Below the pieces are notes generated by a model. It had not been told where the DNA came from. It did no database searches and saw nothing but the letters and a program-made list of their open reading frames with translations. DNA of 64,000 nt from Halomonas rhizosphaerae. Its GTDB lineage: Bacteria; Pseudomonadota; Gammaproteobacteria; Pseudomonadales; Halomonadaceae. How positions within the stretch are numbered: position 1 is the first letter of the stretch; the number at the start of each line of letters is the position of its first letter. The position numbers and the translations under genes were made by a program. This document shows, piece after piece, positions 61,101 to 64,000 of this stretch. The stretch lies in NCBI RefSeq assembly GCF_030010555.1, contig NZ_JASCQP010000018.1, forward strand, positions 40,954-104,953, written 5' to 3'.

Positions 61101-62135
61101 TCAAGCTGCGGTATAGCCGCCCAGGAAGGCGGCCAGGTTATCGCCCAGGTGCGCGGTGGGGTAGCCCCCCTCCTGTACCAGCACGGTGGGCAGGTCGATG
61201 GCGGCCAGTCGCCGCCCGATCTCGGTGAAGTCCTCGGTTTCCAGGGCCAGGCCGGCGAGCGGGTCATCCTTGTGGGCATCGAGCCCCAGGGCCACCACCA
61301 GCGCCTGGGGGCGGAAAGCGACCAGGCGCTCGATCAGGCGGTCCAGGGTCGCCAGGAAGGTCGCACCGTCGCTGCCCAGGGGCAGCGGCAGGTTGACGTT
61401 GGTCCCCTGCCCGTCCTCCTCGCCGTGCTCGTCGGCTCCGCCCCAGAAGAAGGGATAGAAGTCGGCGGGGTCGGCATGCAGGGAACCGGTCCAGACATCG
61501 CCGCGATCATAGAAGATATCCTGGGTGCCGTTGCCGTGGTGGAGGTCCACGTCAAGGATCGCCACCCGCGCATGGCGCTCGCGCAACACCGTGGCGGCCA
61601 AGGCCGAGTTGTTGAGGAAGCAGAAGCCCCCGGCGCGCTCGGGACCGGCATGGTGACCCGGCGGCCGGCACAGGGCATAGGCCGAGGGCTCACCGTTCAG
61701 CACGGCATCGGCGGCGGCTCCGGCGCTGGCGGCGCTGGCCAGGATGCCGGCGAAGCTGTCGGCGGTCATCGGACAGGCCATGTCATGCATGTGCCAGCCC
61801 ACCAGCCCCACCGGATGCCGAGGATAGTGGTGCCCGCCACCGCAGGGGTGGACGTTGGGCGCCACGATCTCCGCGGCACCCGGCAGCGCCCGCCAGCGGG
61901 CATGGATGGTCTCGAGGAACTCGAGATAGCGCGGGGCATGGATCCTGGCCAGGCGGTCTCTCAGGCACGAACTGTCGACCTCGGTGGGCGGGGTCATGGA
62001 GAGGCCCATGGAGGCCAGCCCCCGGGTCAGCAGCTCGGCCCGCACCGGCCCTTCCGGGGAATCCGCCGGCCGGCCCCGTAGCAGGAAGGTCGGCGGCGCA
62101 TGGCGTTCCTGGTCGGGATGGTAGAAGAGCTTCAT
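61101..62135 (-). CDS. Acetylpolyamine amidohydrolase-like deacetylase
   Basis: 344 residues. LCRPPGHHAGPERAGGFCFLNN, ILDVDLHHGNGTQDIFYDRGDV and VVALGLDAHKDDPLAGL carry the zinc ligands and catalytic His pair. The loop PADFYPFFWGGADEHGEEDGQG is typical of bacterial acetylpolyamine amidohydrolases. It lies 10 bp after dctM. Confidence 0.9.
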   Translation of the reverse strand: MKLFYHPDQERHAPPTFLLRGRPADSPEGPVRAELLTRGLASMGLSMTPPTEVDSSCLRDRLARIHAPRYLEFLETIHARWRALPGAAEIVAPNVHPCGGGHHYPRHPVGLVGWHMHDMACPMTADSFAGILASAASAGAAADAVLNGEPSAYALCRPPGHHAGPERAGGFCFLNNSALAATVLRERHARVAILDVDLHHGNGTQDIFYDRGDVWTGSLHADPADFYPFFWGGADEHGEEDGQGTNVNLPLPLGSDGATFLATLDRLIERLVAFRPQALVVALGLDAHKDDPLAGLALETEDFTEIGRRLAAIDLPTVLVQEGGYPTAHLGDNLAAFLGGYTAA

Positions 62136-62145
62136 GAGGGGTTCC

Positions 62146-63423
62146 TTAGCCCAGCAGCGAGGGGATCCAGGTGGAGAGCGACGGGAAGGTGACCAGCAGC
62201 AGGATCACCACGATAAAGGCCACATAGAACGGCAGCGAGGCAATGATCGCCCGTTCGAAGGGCACGTTGGCGATCCTCGCCGCCGTCATCAGCGTCATCC
62301 CCACCGGCGGCGTCACGTTGGAGATATTGAGCACCACGATCATCAGGATGGCGAAGTGCAGCGGGTCGACGCCGAGCTGGATCATCGCCGGCACCAGCAC
62401 CGGGGCCACCACCACCAGCGCCGGCAGCACGTCCATGACCGTGCCGACCAGGATCAGCAAGGCGCAGACCAGCAGCAGCTGCAGGAAGGTCGAGTCGCTG
62501 AAGGTGGTGATCAGGCCCGCCGCGTCCCGGGCGATACCGGAGCGGGTGACGAACCAGCCGAGCACCGCCGAGGTCGCCAGCAGGAAGAACACCACCCCCG
62601 AGAAGCGCACCGTCACCACCAGCGCGTGCCAGATCTTGCGCCAGGTGAGGTTGCGGTAGAAGACGACCCCGATGGCGATGGCATAGACGGCGGCGAACCC
62701 CGAGGCCTCGGTGATGGTGGTCAGCCCCGAGAGGATGCCGCCGAGGATGATCAGCGGCACGATCATCGCCGGCAGTGCCACCAGGAAGGCCATGGCCGCC
62801 GCCTTGAGCGGCGTGGGGGGCTGCTTGGGATAGCCCCGTTTCCAGGCCAGGAAGAAGCTCACCGCGAGCAGCGCCAGGGCCATCAGCAGGCCGGGAATGA
62901 TCCCCCCGGCGAAGAGGTCGATCACCGAGATGTCACGCAGCAGGGTCGCATAGACCACCATCACCACGCTGGGCGGGATGATCGGCCCGATGATCGACGA
63001 GCAGGCGGTAATCGCCGCGGCGTACTCGGCGTCATAGCCCTGCCGCTTCATCTCCGGGATCATGATCTTGCCGATCGCCACCGTGTCGGTGATCGCCGCC
63101 CCGGTCAGCCCGGCGAAGAACACCGACACCGAGACGTTGACGTGGGACAGCGCCCCGCGCACCCGACCGAACAGGGCGTTGTTGAAGGCGATCAGCTTCT
63201 GGGTCAGGCCGCCCTGGTTCATCAGCTCGGCGGTGAAGATGAAGTAGGGCACGGCGATCAGCAGGAACCCCGAGACGCCCGAGAACATGCGGTCGGCGAT
63301 GATGCCGAGCATGCGCTCGCCGCCCATGGCGAAGCCGCCGGCCAGCCCCGACATGGCCATCACCACGGCCACCGGGGCCCCGATCAGCAGAAGCACGACG
63401 AAGGCGATGATCGCGGGCGTCAT
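62146..63423 (-). CDS. dctM: TRAP transporter large permease (DctM)
   Basis: 425 residues with about 12 membrane segments; family motifs GVSGFLLIAVPYFIFTAELMNQGG, AGLTGAAITDTVAIGKIMIPEM and SSIIGPIIPPSVVMVVYA. It moves substrate with Na+ or H+. Overlaps dctQ by 4 bp. Confidence 0.95.
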   Translation of the reverse strand: MTPAIIAFVVLLLIGAPVAVVMAMSGLAGGFAMGGERMLGIIADRMFSGVSGFLLIAVPYFIFTAELMNQGGLTQKLIAFNNALFGRVRGALSHVNVSVSVFFAGLTGAAITDTVAIGKIMIPEMKRQGYDAEYAAAITACSSIIGPIIPPSVVMVVYATLLRDISVIDLFAGGIIPGLLMALALLAVSFFLAWKRGYPKQPPTPLKAAAMAFLVALPAMIVPLIILGGILSGLTTITEASGFAAVYAIAIGVVFYRNLTWRKIWHALVVTVRFSGVVFFLLATSAVLGWFVTRSGIARDAAGLITTFSDSTFLQLLLVCALLILVGTVMDVLPALVVVAPVLVPAMIQLGVDPLHFAILMIVVLNISNVTPPVGMTLMTAARIANVPFERAIIASLPFYVAFIVVILLLVTFPSLSTWIPSLLG

Positions 63424-63965
63424 GAGCGCTCCTCCCCATCAGTGGCGTCAATGAGTTCCTCGATCATCGTCTCGTCATCGATGAAGTGTTCCAGCAGGTC
63501 GAAGCCCTGAACCAGGTGCAGCAGGATGATGACCCCGCTGATCGGAATCACGATGGCGGTGAACTTGCCGGAGATCTGGATCTGGTCGGAGACCATGTAG
63601 ACCTGGGAGGCTCCCTGGAAGAAGATCCAGCCGTACCAGACCAGCATCAGGGCGAACAGCGCGATGACGCCAAGGCAGAGTCCCGCTGCCACGGTGAGCA
63701 GCACGCGGGGCAGGCTGCGCACCAACAGGGTCATGGCCACATGCTCGCCGTAACGCAGCGAGATGGTCATGGAGAGGAAGCCGATCCAGGGCAGGAAGAG
63801 CCGCGCCAGCGAGTAGGTCCAGCTCAGGGTGCTGCCGGTGGCCAGCTTGTAGAGGAAGGCCGTGAAGGAGATGCCCAGCATGATCAGCACGCAGGCCACA
63901 CACGTCACGATCGCCGCCTGATTGACCAGGTCACTCAGGCGACGAAGGGGCTGAAGTAGGTGCAT
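63420..63965 (-). CDS. dctQ: TRAP transporter small permease (DctQ)
   Basis: 181 residues, four transmembrane segments. Signature LFLPWIGFLSMTISLRYGEHVAM. It pairs with DctM. The periplasmic substrate-binding protein DctP would normally lie just upstream, beyond 64000. Upstream bases 63966-64000 hold no start for another gene. Confidence 0.93.
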   Translation of the reverse strand: MHLLQPLRRLSDLVNQAAIVTCVACVLIMLGISFTAFLYKLATGSTLSWTYSLARLFLPWIGFLSMTISLRYGEHVAMTLLVRSLPRVLLTVAAGLCLGVIALFALMLVWYGWIFFQGASQVYMVSDQIQISGKFTAIVIPISGVIILLHLVQGFDLLEHFIDDETMIEELIDATDGEERS

Positions 63966-64000
63966 CGAGTAACCTCCCAGGCAGCGTCGACCGGCCGGGC

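Noticed and set aside
61056..62081. 341-codon plus-strand frame
   Set aside because: Antisense to the deacetylase with all zinc motifs; shadow frame in GC-rich DNA.

Overview
The window looks like chromosome of a halophilic gammaproteobacterium of the Halomonadaceae (Halomonas or a close relative). The GC content is high, and the right-hand gene order (tRNA-Ala, gacA/uvrY, uvrC, pgsA, tRNA-Gly-Cys-Leu, then nadB, sdhE/ygfX, ihfB-lapA-lapB-pyrF, fxsA, groESL) is typical of Gammaproteobacteria. The family call is inference; no species can be named from the sequence alone.

Positions 306-37383 hold an apparently complete temperate phage with an HK97-type head module and a lambda-like non-contractile tail, inserted into the 3' end of a tRNA-Ala(GGC) gene. 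A 99-bp direct repeat with one mismatch bounds it and gives a predicted excised circle of 36,979 bp. Late genes read leftward: Q-like gene, M15 endolysin, holin candidates, Rz/Rz1, an Acb2/Tad1-type anti-CBASS protein, HNH, TerS, TerL, portal, protease, capsid, connectors, tail tube, G/GT with a -1 frameshift, tape measure, tail tip and a DUF1566 adhesin. The leftward early operon runs from cro through O- and P-like replication genes to rusA. The repressor gene cI reads rightward and is followed by a two-gene cassette (GHKL ATPase plus DUF4325 STAS-like protein) in the position that rexAB occupies in lambda. A second operator/promoter at 30323-30365 carries the same palindrome as the cI/cro operator. 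It should drive a rightward operon of a LuxR-type regulator, many small unknown genes, a triple SANT/Myb-like protein, an HNH protein, xis and int.

Probable accessory genes sit at the left end (a membrane-anchored DEDDh exonuclease and two small genes) and inside the tail operon (an exported BamE-like protein and a divergent exported protein). The sequence left of attL resembles the int-distal end of the same phage type, so a second related element probably abuts this one.

To the right of the prophage: gacA-uvrC-pgsA, the tRNA operon with a consensus promoter, a FUSC transporter and nadB, sdhE-ygfX, ihfB-lapA-lapB, pyrF, a ComEA-like protein, a short-chain dehydrogenase, fxsA, and groES-groEL behind a heat-shock (sigma-32-type) promoter. 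Then come a Baeyer-Villiger-type monooxygenase fused to an unusual N-terminal region, trmJ, an Na+/H+ antiporter-family protein and a DUF4105 (Lnb-type) membrane protein. The window ends in a compact leftward catabolic operon: TRAP transporter subunits dctQ/dctM, two acetylpolyamine-amidohydrolase-like deacetylases, RidA, an ornithine-cyclodeaminase-like enzyme and a branched-chain aminotransferase. It looks built to import and break down an acetylated amino compound.
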